Shown here piece after piece: positions 27,964 through 37,865 of a stretch of DNA of 64,000 nt (positions within the stretch are counted from its first letter, which is position 1; the number at the start of each line of letters is the position of its first letter). The DNA lies in NCBI RefSeq assembly GCF_001280595.1, contig NZ_LITU01000070.1, positions 559,515 to 623,514 of the forward strand. The letters are read 5' to 3'. The notes beneath the pieces are model-generated. The model ran no database searches. It had not been told where the DNA came from and saw only the letters and a program-made list of their open reading frames with translations. The stretch comes from Paenibacillus xylanivorans. GTDB lineage: Bacteria > Bacillota > Bacilli > Paenibacillales > Paenibacillaceae. A program made the position numbers and the translations under genes.

Positions 27964-29985
27964 GTGCGTCAAAAATGGCTTTATTGGAATACCGCTTCCC
28001 GGAAGTGGCTGTGGATTGTTGTTATTATCGGTTTGATTGCTTCCATCCCTGTCATCAGTGATCGGGTGCAGACGGAATCTTCCACCAAAAAGGTGGAGCT
28101 TGTCTTCAATTATCGGGGTCTATTGGATATCTCGGCTTATCAGGCCCATCCGCAAGACTTCATGAATGAACAACTGACTCGTTTGAAAGATGCCGGAGTG
28201 ACAACCATGGCGGTGTTCGAAAGTACACTGGAAGAGTTGAAGAAGTCCCGCCGTCTGATGGTATATAACGGGCAGGATATTGCGAACATGACCCAAAATG
28301 TCATTCCTTCTAACGATAATTACACGTATGTGCTGTTCACAAATGAGGAAAATGCACAAACGTATATCCCTATCATTGAACAAACGTTCGCCGATCGGGA
28401 GATTCCTGTGGTTCCATGGGAATATGAAGGTCGTAGCGGCTTAATATTGCAGACTTCACCGGAGAATGCGAACATGCAGCCTTTGCAGCCAGATCCGGTT
28501 GCCGTGAAGATGCTGCGTGATAAAGGGTTTTACATTTTGCCACGGATTGCAGACAGTGTTCCTTACAATCAGGAATCCATGGAACGCCTGCTTACCTTCT
28601 TCGAAGAGAATGGGGTAAAGCGCATCTTGTTTGATGGCGATGCTGTGAAAGGGTACAATGATAATGCAGAGATGAAGAGTCTCGATATGTTTGCCCAGCT
28701 GCTGAACAAGCATCATATTGGTCTGGCGGCTATTGAGAACTTGAAGAAACCACAATCCGGTTTTGAGACTCTCTCCTATAAAATTGACTACAATGTAACT
28801 CGTCTGTACTCCTTAAGTGACGGGGACGCCAATCTGGATGTAGACACTATTGCTGACCGTTTTGTTTTGGCTACCAAAGACCGCAACATTCGTATGCTCT
28901 ATATGAATGCTGCGCCAAGTCGGAATACAGCCAAAGCCATGATCACCAATCCAATTGATAATCTAATCAATAGTTTGGGTGAACCTGGTCATGCGATTGA
29001 ACGTATGGGGAAACACGGCTACGAACTGGGACAAGCTGAAGCGTTCACGGTTAAAGATTCTTCCATTCAGCGTTATGCCAAGCTGGTTGCCCTGATTGGT
29101 GCAATCGCAATGATTACGATTATGGTCTCGTATTTTGTACCACTGCTTACATTGCTGGTATTTGCTCTGGCTCTGGTAGGTAGTGCCGGATTATTCTTGC
29201 TTAAACCGACGTTGCTGGAGCAAGGAATTGCCTTGCTGGTCGCAATTAGCGCGCCAACCATTGCGATGGTACTGGCGGTGCGTACAGTGAACTATCAGCA
29301 ACAACGTCAGCCAGACGCGCCTGCGGGTCGTCGATTGGCACAAACGATTTTCTTATATGTAAGAACGTCGATTCTTTCGTTCCTGGCGGTGCCTTTTGTT
29401 ATCGCATTGCTGAACAGCATTACGTACAGTCTGGTCATCAACCAGTTCCGAGGCGTGAGTCTGTTGCACTTTGCACCGATGGGGCTTGTTGCGATTTATA
29501 TTTTGTTTTACCGTGGTTCGGGTACGTTCTCCATTAAACAAATTAAGGATATTCTTCGTACACCGATTAATGTATTGATGGTTGTGTTGGCACTGGTTGC
29601 TGCTGTGGTTGGATACTATTATTTGAGCCGTACAGGCAACTCTGGTTCGGTTACACCATTCGAGATGTTCCTGCGTACAACGCTGGAAGACACATTCGGC
29701 GTGCGGCCAAGATTCAAAGAATTTATGCTGGGACACCCGCTGTTTATCGTTGGCGTGTTCGCCGCTTTAAAATATCGTAAAGTCATCTTTGTACTCATAA
29801 TTGCAGCAATTGGACAATTGTCCATGGTGGATACGTTCGCGCATATCCATACGCCAGCTGTGTTGTCACTCATTCGTGGAGTGATGGGATTGGGACTTGG
29901 CTTAATCTTCGGTATCATTGCTGTGGGTGTGTGGCAAGTAGCGGAAGGATGTTGGAAAAAATGGTCACCACTTCTCAAAAGTTAG
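27964..29985 (+). CDS. DUF5693-like polytopic membrane protein
   Basis: 673 residues: an N-terminal membrane helix (about 15-35), a large extracellular domain to about residue 360, then about eight hydrophobic helices (365-665). I recognise it as the DUF5693 type found directly before csaB in Paenibacillaceae; function is unknown. The tight link to csaB suggests a role in making, flipping or modifying the pyruvylated wall polymer (inference). GTG 27964 follows GAGGAGGT seven bases upstream. Its 3' end overlaps csaB by about 37 bases. Confidence 0.75.
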   Translation: MRQKWLYWNTASRKWLWIVVIIGLIASIPVISDRVQTESSTKKVELVFNYRGLLDISAYQAHPQDFMNEQLTRLKDAGVTTMAVFESTLEELKKSRRLMVYNGQDIANMTQNVIPSNDNYTYVLFTNEENAQTYIPIIEQTFADREIPVVPWEYEGRSGLILQTSPENANMQPLQPDPVAVKMLRDKGFYILPRIADSVPYNQESMERLLTFFEENGVKRILFDGDAVKGYNDNAEMKSLDMFAQLLNKHHIGLAAIENLKKPQSGFETLSYKIDYNVTRLYSLSDGDANLDVDTIADRFVLATKDRNIRMLYMNAAPSRNTAKAMITNPIDNLINSLGEPGHAIERMGKHGYELGQAEAFTVKDSSIQRYAKLVALIGAIAMITIMVSYFVPLLTLLVFALALVGSAGLFLLKPTLLEQGIALLVAISAPTIAMVLAVRTVNYQQQRQPDAPAGRRLAQTIFLYVRTSILSFLAVPFVIALLNSITYSLVINQFRGVSLLHFAPMGLVAIYILFYRGSGTFSIKQIKDILRTPINVLMVVLALVAAVVGYYYLSRTGNSGSVTPFEMFLRTTLEDTFGVRPRFKEFMLGHPLFIVGVFAALKYRKVIFVLIIAAIGQLSMVDTFAHIHTPAVLSLIRGVMGLGLGLIFGIIAVGVWQVAEGCWKKWSPLLKS

Positions 29986-31208
29986 TCATCTCGGGATATT
30001 ACGGATTCAACAACAGCGGAGACGAAGCGGTACTAAAGTCAATTTTGACGGCGCTGGAAGAGGAGAGTCACAGATCGAGCGTCACGATTGAGCCGATTGT
30101 GCTCTCCGGTGACCCGGAGTCGACCACTTCAATGTACGGTGTACGTTCAGTACATCGGATGAAGTTGAAGGAGGTTCGCGAAGCGATCAAGGAAAGTGAT
30201 GGATTAATTAGCGGAGGAGGAAGTCTGTTGCAGGATGCAACCGGACTGAAATCCATCCCTTACTACCTGGGTGTCATCAAACTGGCACAATGGTTAAAAA
30301 AACCAACATTTATCTATGCGCAGGGCATTGGACCTGTAAATCGCAAAATTTTCAATCCAATGATTCGATCCGTCTTCAAAGCTTGCAATTATGTATCTGT
30401 GCGTGATGAACAATCCGCTGAATATTTGCGCGGGCTCGGATTGCAGTGGAATCAGATTCATGTGGTCCCTGACCCGGTGATGGGTCTGCCACTGCCTGAA
30501 GCCAATGCGGAAGAAGTAAGTTCGGTGAAACCGAACATCGAACGTTCAAACTCGGTAGAAACTCCATTTGAAGAATCATCTGAAAAATCTACTGAACAAA
30601 CAACTTCTACCGAGAAGATCGTGGTTAATGCTCAAGGAGCAAGCATTCATACCAAACTCCCGGTGATCGGCGTTTCGGTACGTTTCTGGGAGTCCGATCG
30701 TAAAGAGCTTACAGCCATTGCTGCGGGATTGAAGAAGCTATGCTCCAAAAAGGCCGTTCACTTGCGCTTTATGCCATTTCACTTGCCCGATGATGAGCAG
30801 GCTTCACGTTTTGTCATGGAAATGCTCGGTGACCTCGGTAACAAGGGTAGCGAAGTAAGTATTACCAAGGATCTCACCGATCCTCAGCTGATGCTGCAGG
30901 AAGTTAGCAATTGTGATGTCGTTATCGGCATGCGTCTGCACAGTCTGATCTATGCAGCTTCACAGTATGTCCCACCCGTTGGTATCTCGTATGATCCGAA
31001 GATTGATCAGTTCATGCTGCGTCTGGATAGTGAAACCGTGGGCAGTACGGATGCGCTGGATGGGGATAAACTGGCGAAGACGGTGGCTAACCTGTTGGAT
31101 CAGCGTTCACAGTGGCTGAAGGAACATGAAGACAGCATTACCGAATTGAAGCAGGAAGCCAAAGTGCCTGCTCAGCAAATTATTAAATATTTAGGCCGCA
31201 AAGGGTGA
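29949..31208 (+). CDS. csaB: Polysaccharide pyruvyltransferase CsaB with a low-complexity insert
   Basis: Adds a ketal pyruvate to the secondary wall polymer; this group is what SLH domains recognise. GT-B-like fold with SGYYGFNNSGDEAVL at the N terminus, ISGGGSLLQDATG, VRDEQSAEYL, MRLHSLIYAA and SYDPK motifs of the PS_pyruv_trans family. Between the two halves (residues about 187-236) is a Ser/Glu/Thr-rich insert of about 50 residues. The start is uncertain (29949 or 29961) because the gene overlaps its upstream neighbour. tagA follows by 6 bases. Three SLH proteins lie downstream. Confidence 0.93.
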   Translation: MLEKMVTTSQKLVISGYYGFNNSGDEAVLKSILTALEEESHRSSVTIEPIVLSGDPESTTSMYGVRSVHRMKLKEVREAIKESDGLISGGGSLLQDATGLKSIPYYLGVIKLAQWLKKPTFIYAQGIGPVNRKIFNPMIRSVFKACNYVSVRDEQSAEYLRGLGLQWNQIHVVPDPVMGLPLPEANAEEVSSVKPNIERSNSVETPFEESSEKSTEQTTSTEKIVVNAQGASIHTKLPVIGVSVRFWESDRKELTAIAAGLKKLCSKKAVHLRFMPFHLPDDEQASRFVMEMLGDLGNKGSEVSITKDLTDPQLMLQEVSNCDVVIGMRLHSLIYAASQYVPPVGISYDPKIDQFMLRLDSETVGSTDALDGDKLAKTVANLLDQRSQWLKEHEDSITELKQEAKVPAQQIIKYLGRKG

Positions 31209-31214
31209 GATAAG

Positions 31215-31973
31215 ATGAATCAGACCGGACCAATACCTACCGTTTCGATCTATGGTATTCCTTTTTCCAAACTAACGATGAAAGAAACGGTAGATGTTCT
31301 ACGCGAAGCTGTGCTCACGAAGCAGCCGCACCAGGTCATCACAGCCAATCCCATCATGGTGATGGCCGCGCTGGAGAATCCAGCGATGATGAAGGTTATG
31401 CAATCTGCGGAAATGATTGTTCCCGATGGAACAGGCGTTGTATGGGCTGCCAATTATTGTGGGGAGCCTGTGGCAGAGCGGGTACCTGGATTTGAGCTTT
31501 TACATGAATTGCTGCGTGTTGGAGAAAACTATCGGTGGGGCGTGTATCTGCTCGGTTCCACACCTGAGGTGATTCAAGAAACGGCAGTTCGGTTACAAGA
31601 GCAATATCCGGCGATTCGAATTGTAGGTTATCGCGACGGTTATTTTGGTCCGGCTGAGGACGAGCAGGTTGTTGCTTCCATCCGTGAAGTTTCACCTGAT
31701 CTTCTGTTTGTTGCACGTGGGGCAGACACGCAGGAACCGTGGATTCACAAGTACAAAGATACGCTTCAAGTTCCCGTTACGATGGGGGTTGGAGGCAGCT
31801 TTGATGTGATTTCGGGGAGAACCAAACGTGCACCTAAAGTGTTCCAAAAGTTAAGACTGGAATGGTTTTATCGTCTGCTTCGCGAACCTAGTCGGGCTGG
31901 CCGAATGCTTGCGCTTCCGAAATTCGCCATCAAAGTGATGCGGGACAAAGAAAACGTGACTAAAGTCCGTTAA
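31215..31973 (+). CDS. tagA: WecG/TagA-family N-acetylmannosaminyltransferase
   Basis: GT26 enzyme adding ManNAc from UDP-ManNAc to undecaprenyl-PP-GlcNAc, the second step of linkage-unit or wall-polymer synthesis. The 252 residues have the ITANPIMVMAA and PDGTGVVWA blocks with the catalytic Asp, GSTPEV, and GVGGSFDVISGRTKRAPK. The donor would be made by MnaA (6221-7378) and the acceptor by TagO (32382-33509). AAAGGGTGA precedes ATG 31215, six bases after csaB. Confidence 0.93.
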   Translation: MNQTGPIPTVSIYGIPFSKLTMKETVDVLREAVLTKQPHQVITANPIMVMAALENPAMMKVMQSAEMIVPDGTGVVWAANYCGEPVAERVPGFELLHELLRVGENYRWGVYLLGSTPEVIQETAVRLQEQYPAIRIVGYRDGYFGPAEDEQVVASIREVSPDLLFVARGADTQEPWIHKYKDTLQVPVTMGVGGSFDVISGRTKRAPKVFQKLRLEWFYRLLREPSRAGRMLALPKFAIKVMRDKENVTKVR

Positions 31974-32090
31974 AATTAGGCTATTACGCGTAAAATGAAC
32001 GTTTTTGCTAAAAATTGAGGTTGGTATTTCGCCTGTGATCAGCGTATAATTCATTCCGGATTACATGTGTCGTGCTGCTTGAATTAAAAC

Positions 32091-32280
32091 GTTACACTGA
32101 GCAACTACGATAGCAAGGCAACCTTTCGATCGCTGTTATCCCCAGATTTCTTTTATTACCCTTTTATAAGGGTGAAATCAGGTGATAGCGTATGCTTTCG
32201 AAGTAGCTTTCTTTCAGAAAGCTTTCAGGCGAACGCTTCGCTTCTTCAGGTTTTCCTTGCTCTCTTCGTTATCGTGTAAC
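32091..32280. repeat. Interspersed palindromic element, copy 4 (reverse orientation)
   Basis: 190-bp palindrome between tagA and tagO with ends GTTACAC / GTGTAAC. On the complementary strand it reads box A (32227-32244) then box B (32122-32140), both nearly identical to copies 1 and 3. It carries an extra unit, ATGCTTTCGAAGT followed by AGCTTTC TTTCA GAAAGCT (32190-32221), with the same layout as the repeats between atpA and atpG. The neighbouring 31974-32090 and 32281-32381 show no gene. Confidence 0.75.
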
Positions 32281-32381
32281 AAGTATTCAAAAATGACTAA
32301 CAAAACATTTTTTATATATAAAAAGAGATCAGGGGATTTATAATTTCTTACAGGTATTATAATTGGGGGTCGAATGTTCAA

Positions 32382-33509
32382 ATGGTAGCGATCTTTATCA
32401 TTGGATTTATCGTGTCAATGGGACTGGCTCTTGCCCTGACACCGCTTGTCAAAAAATTCGCAGTCAGAATCGGAGCAATGGATACGCCTAATGCCCGTAA
32501 AGTGCACACTCGGATTATGCCGCGTCTTGGTGGTCTAGGGATTTTCCTGGCCTTTGTCATTACGGTTGCTGCACTGCTTCCTTTTGTGTCGGCATGGTTT
32601 ACGACAAGAGATATGAGCTTTGTCAGTGCTTTTCTGATTGGTGGATCGATCATCGTACTGATTGGTGCGTTGGATGACCGTTTTGAACTGTCAGCCAAAG
32701 TGAAGCTGCTCGGACAAATTGTTGCTGCTGCTGTAGTCGTATTCGGATTCAATATCCGTGTAGACTTCGTAAATATTCCTTTTCAGGATGCATACTCCTC
32801 ACTGGAAGCGTGGGTGTCCATTCCGCTGACGATCCTCTGGATTGTTGGTGTAACGAATGCGATTAACCTAATTGATGGTCTGGATGGTCTGGCTGCCGGT
32901 GTATCCGGTATTGCCATTGGTACCATTGCCGTGATGTCCTTCCTGATGGGTAACATGATGATTGCCTTGATGTGTCTTGTACTGCTTGGTAGTATTGTTG
33001 GTTTCTTGTTCTTCAACTTCCACCCAGCCAAGATCTTCATGGGTGATACGGGATCACTATTCCTTGGTTTCTCTCTGGCGATGCTGTCCATGCTCGGATT
33101 TAAACAAATTGCTGTTGTGTCCTTCATTACACCGCTCATCATTATCGGTGTGCCGCTCTCGGATACCTTCTTCGCGATCATTCGTCGTGCGGTGCAACGG
33201 AAACCGATTTTTTCACCGGACAAAGGTCACTTGCATCACTGCCTGCGTGAGCTTGGATTCAGTCACCGTCAGACGGTACTGATCATCTACGGTATTGCCG
33301 CATTCTTCGGTGTACTGGCGATTATCCAATCTTCCGCTGCGATGTTCGAAGCCAACTGGGTAACATTCGTCGTGATCTGTATCATGATGTTCTTCCTCCA
33401 GGTCGGAGCAGAAGTCATCGGACTTGTTAGCAAAACCAGAAGGCCGGTCATTAACTTCCTGATGCGTATGCGCGTCAAGTTGAACCCGGAAACCCGTTCG
33501 AAATCCTAA
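32382..33509 (+). CDS. tagO: UDP-GlcNAc:undecaprenyl-phosphate GlcNAc-1-phosphate transferase (TagO/WecA)
   Basis: Integral membrane enzyme that starts wall teichoic acid and related polymers by making undecaprenyl-PP-GlcNAc. The 375 residues form about ten membrane helices with the family blocks DTPNARKVHT, GALDDRFELS (Mg-binding DD), NAINLIDGLDGLAAG, FNFHPAKIFMGDTGSLFLGF and the GHLHH loop. GGGGGT lies 12 bases before ATG 32382. A terminator follows. Confidence 0.95.
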   Translation: MVAIFIIGFIVSMGLALALTPLVKKFAVRIGAMDTPNARKVHTRIMPRLGGLGIFLAFVITVAALLPFVSAWFTTRDMSFVSAFLIGGSIIVLIGALDDRFELSAKVKLLGQIVAAAVVVFGFNIRVDFVNIPFQDAYSSLEAWVSIPLTILWIVGVTNAINLIDGLDGLAAGVSGIAIGTIAVMSFLMGNMMIALMCLVLLGSIVGFLFFNFHPAKIFMGDTGSLFLGFSLAMLSMLGFKQIAVVSFITPLIIIGVPLSDTFFAIIRRAVQRKPIFSPDKGHLHHCLRELGFSHRQTVLIIYGIAAFFGVLAIIQSSAAMFEANWVTFVVICIMMFFLQVGAEVIGLVSKTRRPVINFLMRMRVKLNPETRSKS

Positions 33510-33554
33510 ATAGAAACGCTCGATTACTGATATTATTGAATATTCTTTCAACCC

Positions 33555-33589
33555 AAACCTTGTCCCTCGTGGACAAGGTTTTTTGTTTA
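33555..33589 (+). terminator. Terminator after tagO
   Basis: AAACCTTGTCC / GGACAAGGTTT stem with a 5-base loop and a T-rich tail. Confidence 0.88.
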
Positions 33590-33672
33590 TTTTGCTGTTT
33601 TTACTAAATAATTGGAACCCTTCGGCCGATATATAACGGTAACTGACTTAAAAAGAGGAGAGATGATACGTA

Positions 33673-36600
33673 ATGCAACAAAAGAAACGGCCGTTGGCAT
33701 GGATCATGTTGGTCGCTATGGTATTCTCACTGTTTCCACAAGGTCTATTCGGTGGGTCCGTTGCATCCGCTGCAGATGCATTTTCGACGTATTTTACACC
33801 ATCCGATCGAACAATTCGAGAAAGTTCAAGGCTTTCACTTGTCTATGATTCTAGTCCCGGCAAGGATAATTCCAACTTCCTGTCGAGGGAACTTGTGTAT
33901 AAAAGCCCTACTTCTTCGTTAGATATTACGGGCACATTTGCAATGGTTAACGGTTCAAGTCTAAAAGTGAAAGTTGAGCAGTTAAAGCTAGTTGAAGAAG
34001 GAAACTTGCGTAAATGGGTTCCGGATGAAACACGTGCTGTAACTACAGCTATCACGAATAGTGGTAGTAATCGTTTTACAGCTAGTAATGTAGGCTTGTT
34101 TTCAGGATTCAATAGAATTACGTTTATTGGCACACAAGGCAATAGTTCAGTAGAAAGTTCTGATTCATTCTATGTAATGTATGATCCTGCTCCTTATATT
34201 GAAAACTTCATACTCTATACAGACCGTACCATACCAGGTGGCGGTGTAGCGTATAACCTAAATGAAGGTACCGAGACCGTTGTGGATACAGAGCGTGTAG
34301 ATTTCCAAGGTACGGTTAAGAATGCAACACAAGTCTCCATTTCCGTTAATGGCGGGGAACCAATGGACCCCCCTGTAACAACGGATGGTAGTTTCTTTGC
34401 ATCTCAAATAAAGCTATTACCCGGTAAAAATATTTTGAAGTTCAACATTGAAGGTCAGCCTAATGGGATTGAAACGGAGCGTGTTGTTTATTATTTTGAT
34501 AAAACTAAACCTTTCGTAGATCTCAAGGTAACGATTGGAAATGAGACCAAATCTGTAGTGAGTAAAACGGATCTGGCAACCTTCACGGACCCAGATAAAA
34601 CAAAAGGGACATTAGCTGGTCAGATCCTGGTTCCTTATGTGGAGGGTAGTGGCAAATTCGCAGATGAGGGTACCGTAACCGTCCAAGGTAAAAGTTACAG
34701 TATTACAGTACAGGACCAGGATGAGAAGTTGATCACAGGTCCAGATGGAAAAACCGTCAAGTATCGGATGGTAAGCTTTACATCCAATGCTGAGTATGAT
34801 CTGAACCCGAGTCTCACCGACAGTACGAAGGCTGCCAAGAATCAGACACTTGTAGTGAAAATAGCCCAAGGTGCGTTCAGTGCGGAATATACAGCTAGTT
34901 ACGTGTATTCATCAGGTGCACAAGACATTACGAACCTATATTACCTGCCTAACTATAAGGGAGGAGCAGTTGACTCTAAGAGGCCGCTTAATGGTGCAAC
35001 ATTACAAGAGGATAAATTGTATATCCTTGTAGAATCAGGAAGCACGCTTAACAAGGACCCTGTCCCAGTACTTAAAGGTGTGTACTTACCGTCAGGGGTT
35101 AACCCGGTTATTCTTACAAGATACATTGGTGCAACAGGTCTGAAGGATAATGAGCAGGTGTACGAAGTGACGAATCTTGCAAGTGGTAAACAGCAACTCC
35201 GTTTCTCGTTCAGTGATAATCCGGAACCGGATCTGGCTAAGGTTGTCGAGGTTACTTATGCGACGATTAGCTCAATCTATGTAGGAAGTATACAGACAGG
35301 TGAAACGTACACGTTTGATTCATCCAAAGGAACGCAATACCTGAACGTAGAAGGTGAACTCCTAGGTTTCAAAGACCTAACTGACTTGAAGGCAGAGATG
35401 CTTGTTAATGGTCAGTTGATAGCAACAACAGTAGAAAGTTTAGTGAATGCTACAGATTTGGAAATCCCTGCAGGATCTACAAAGGTTCCGGTCATTGCAT
35501 TCCCGAAAACACAAAAGTTCAAATTCAGTTTGCCGATTAAGAAAAATGGTCCAATCTATTACGGAGAGAACACTATTGATATTCGTGCCATTGTTGACGA
35601 TGCGGGTGGACGACCGAAAACAATAACATCGGTTCTGAAGATTAATGTAGTGGATTCGTATAATTCAACCATTGCTTCTTTTATGCCAACACGTATCCCT
35701 ACAAGCAGAGAATCATTTGATAATAAAACAGTCGCAAACTACACAGAAGAAAAATTAAGTAGAATTTTTGCGGTGACTCCTGACTTTATTCTCAGAGACG
35801 GTAAGTATGTAACGAGTGAAAAAGAATTCGACCTCGTGTTCCGGGGGAGTGGAGCGCAAAATATCAACTTGAGCTATGGGTCAAAAGTGATTTTCAGTAA
35901 AACTGTTAATAATACAGAAGTATTGGAAAGTACAGACAACAGTTCAACGGTTGGAGATATCACCGGCTCTGACTTTGCTGGTAATGAGGATTCGTTCATC
36001 GGACGGATTCGTGGATTGAAATTTGATGCGCCAGGAACGCAAGTGTATACGCTTGAGTTGATTAACAGTACAGGTGCTCGCTCGACACAACGGATTGAGG
36101 TTGTACGTGAGCCTGCTCCATACCGGATCTTAGCTCCTCAACCTACGGTAGGCGACCAGATCGTTGTTAACAAAAACTATGTAAGATTTGATATTGAAGC
36201 AGAGGGAGCAACTCAAGTCCTGATCGGAAAAGAAGTTGCTGAGAAGCGCACAGATTATAATAATCGTTTCGTGCTCGATTATGTGGGATTGAAGCCTGAT
36301 AAGGATAATAAAATCAAGATTGAGATCACACGTGATGGTGGGAAAATTAGCGATACAGTTTCTGTATACTACACTAGTGCAGTGACAACGAATTCACAGT
36401 ATATGGCTCCTAAAGTAGCTAACAAATATACAGCATTTAATAAAAATTTACAACTTTCTTTCCCTAAAGGGACCGTTTTGCAATCTCAAAATTCAATAGG
36501 CATTACAAAATTCTATCCAAATAACAAAGTTTTATTTGGAATTGCAGAGCCGAGAAAAGGAATAGTGGAAAAGATAAATGATTATGGTTATGACACTGAA

Positions 36601-37659
36601 GTTGGAGGCGAATATAAGCCTAAGATTGAAATTCCGTTATCAGTTTCGGGTAATTTCTCATCTGCACTGGATACGAGTGACTTTACGTTGATTTCCGATA
36701 TTTATTGGATCAATGGAGGGATAGGAGAACAAGGTAATAGAAGTGATAGCGGATATAAGTCCGCTACAGATGGAGTCACACCATACAGTATGGACGGAAT
36801 TTTCACTACGTTTGCCGCTGAACGTATCCTTACTCCATCCAATCGTGGATCATTAATTTTGAACTATGATCCGTCCATTGTAGATGATGTGGGTTCAACA
36901 ATCACCGTATTCCGTCTTTCGGACAAAACGCAGACGGGCACCTGGGTGCCGATTGGTGGTAAAGTAGATACGAAAAATCATACAATAACTGTTCCATTTG
37001 ATGAGTTTGGTTATTATAAAGTAATGAAACAAAGCAGAAGTTACGCGGATATTACGAACCATCCATGGGCAAGAAACTACCTTAATGCAATGTATGCCAA
37101 AGGTCTGATGAAGCCATTGAAGAGTAATTCGTTTGGTGCGGATGACCGAGTGACACGTGGGGAGTTTGCAACATTGTTGGTTAAAGGGATGGATATTCCA
37201 ATTACTACTCCGACGCAGCAAACATTCAGTGATGTAGGAAAAGGTACTGGAGCTGAGATTTGGAGTTATGAAGCCATTGAGACAGCAGCACGTGTAGGGA
37301 TTATCACGGGACGCAGCGATGGGTTCTTCCAGCCGCAAATGCCAATATCCAGAGAAGATGCAGCCGTTATGATAGCGCGTGCGATGAACGCCAAACTTGC
37401 AGCCAATGACAGCAAACTATCTTCAGCACTAGGTAAGTCATTTCTGGATTCTTCCTCAATTGAGTATTATGCTCGTCCAGCTGTGCAAGCTGTAACGAAG
37501 GCTAAAATCATGGATGGTAGTCCTGTGACTGTAGCGGGAGCTAAAAAAGCACAGTTCCAATTTAACCCCAAAGGGAATATGACTCGTGCGGAAGCGGCTA
37601 AAATTGCTGTGGAATTGCTCAAAAAGAGCACCGGTTTATTCCCGAAAACCTTGAGTTAA
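33673..37659 (+). CDS. Large secreted SLH-domain surface protein
   Basis: 1328 residues with a signal peptide (basic MQQKKR, hydrophobic core, cut near SVASAADA), a long beta-rich middle part of Ig-like or filamin-like modules, and three C-terminal SLH domains (about residues 1130-1320). SLH motifs include VTRGEFATLL, ISREDAAVMIARAM and MTRAEAAKIAVELL. It is expected to bind the pyruvylated wall polymer noncovalently. The middle part has no catalytic motif I recognise, so a structural, adhesive or envelope role is likely. GAGGAGA precedes ATG 33673. Flanked by terminators on both sides, so it is monocistronic. Confidence 0.85.
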   Translation: MQQKKRPLAWIMLVAMVFSLFPQGLFGGSVASAADAFSTYFTPSDRTIRESSRLSLVYDSSPGKDNSNFLSRELVYKSPTSSLDITGTFAMVNGSSLKVKVEQLKLVEEGNLRKWVPDETRAVTTAITNSGSNRFTASNVGLFSGFNRITFIGTQGNSSVESSDSFYVMYDPAPYIENFILYTDRTIPGGGVAYNLNEGTETVVDTERVDFQGTVKNATQVSISVNGGEPMDPPVTTDGSFFASQIKLLPGKNILKFNIEGQPNGIETERVVYYFDKTKPFVDLKVTIGNETKSVVSKTDLATFTDPDKTKGTLAGQILVPYVEGSGKFADEGTVTVQGKSYSITVQDQDEKLITGPDGKTVKYRMVSFTSNAEYDLNPSLTDSTKAAKNQTLVVKIAQGAFSAEYTASYVYSSGAQDITNLYYLPNYKGGAVDSKRPLNGATLQEDKLYILVESGSTLNKDPVPVLKGVYLPSGVNPVILTRYIGATGLKDNEQVYEVTNLASGKQQLRFSFSDNPEPDLAKVVEVTYATISSIYVGSIQTGETYTFDSSKGTQYLNVEGELLGFKDLTDLKAEMLVNGQLIATTVESLVNATDLEIPAGSTKVPVIAFPKTQKFKFSLPIKKNGPIYYGENTIDIRAIVDDAGGRPKTITSVLKINVVDSYNSTIASFMPTRIPTSRESFDNKTVANYTEEKLSRIFAVTPDFILRDGKYVTSEKEFDLVFRGSGAQNINLSYGSKVIFSKTVNNTEVLESTDNSSTVGDITGSDFAGNEDSFIGRIRGLKFDAPGTQVYTLELINSTGARSTQRIEVVREPAPYRILAPQPTVGDQIVVNKNYVRFDIEAEGATQVLIGKEVAEKRTDYNNRFVLDYVGLKPDKDNKIKIEITRDGGKISDTVSVYYTSAVTTNSQYMAPKVANKYTAFNKNLQLSFPKGTVLQSQNSIGITKFYPNNKVLFGIAEPRKGIVEKINDYGYDTEVGGEYKPKIEIPLSVSGNFSSALDTSDFTLISDIYWINGGIGEQGNRSDSGYKSATDGVTPYSMDGIFTTFAAERILTPSNRGSLILNYDPSIVDDVGSTITVFRLSDKTQTGTWVPIGGKVDTKNHTITVPFDEFGYYKVMKQSRSYADITNHPWARNYLNAMYAKGLMKPLKSNSFGADDRVTRGEFATLLVKGMDIPITTPTQQTFSDVGKGTGAEIWSYEAIETAARVGIITGRSDGFFQPQMPISREDAAVMIARAMNAKLAANDSKLSSALGKSFLDSSSIEYYARPAVQAVTKAKIMDGSPVTVAGAKKAQFQFNPKGNMTRAEAAKIAVELLKKSTGLFPKTLS

Positions 37660-37687
37660 TTTAGGTGATGTTTTAATGCATTTTAGG

Positions 37688-37727
37688 AAGGATCTGTCCC
37701 TTGCGCTAAAGGGGCAGGTCCTTTTTA
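37688..37727 (+). terminator. Terminator after the first SLH gene
   Basis: AAGGATCTGTCCC / GGGGCAGGTCCTT stem with a 10-base loop, followed by TTTTT. Confidence 0.8.
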
Positions 37728-37796
37728 TGAGTGTTATGTAACTGATAAAGAACACTTTTATAATAGAAGAAATAAGTTTTTTACCAATAACTATTT

Positions 37797-37825
37797 TTGT
37801 AATTTGCTAGAGTTTAAGATACAAT
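37797..37825 (+). promoter_or_regulatory. SigA promoter for the 113-residue gene
   Basis: TTGTAA, a 17-base spacer and TACAAT, 40 bases before the start codon. Confidence 0.55.
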
Positions 37826-37865
37826 AACGGTAAATACACAATGATCTAGAGGGTGAAGTTAGCTA

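Noticed and set aside
32358-32363. TATAAT as the -10 box of tagO
   Set aside because: Transcription would start after the GGGGGT ribosome site, leaving tagO without one; no suitable -35 is present.
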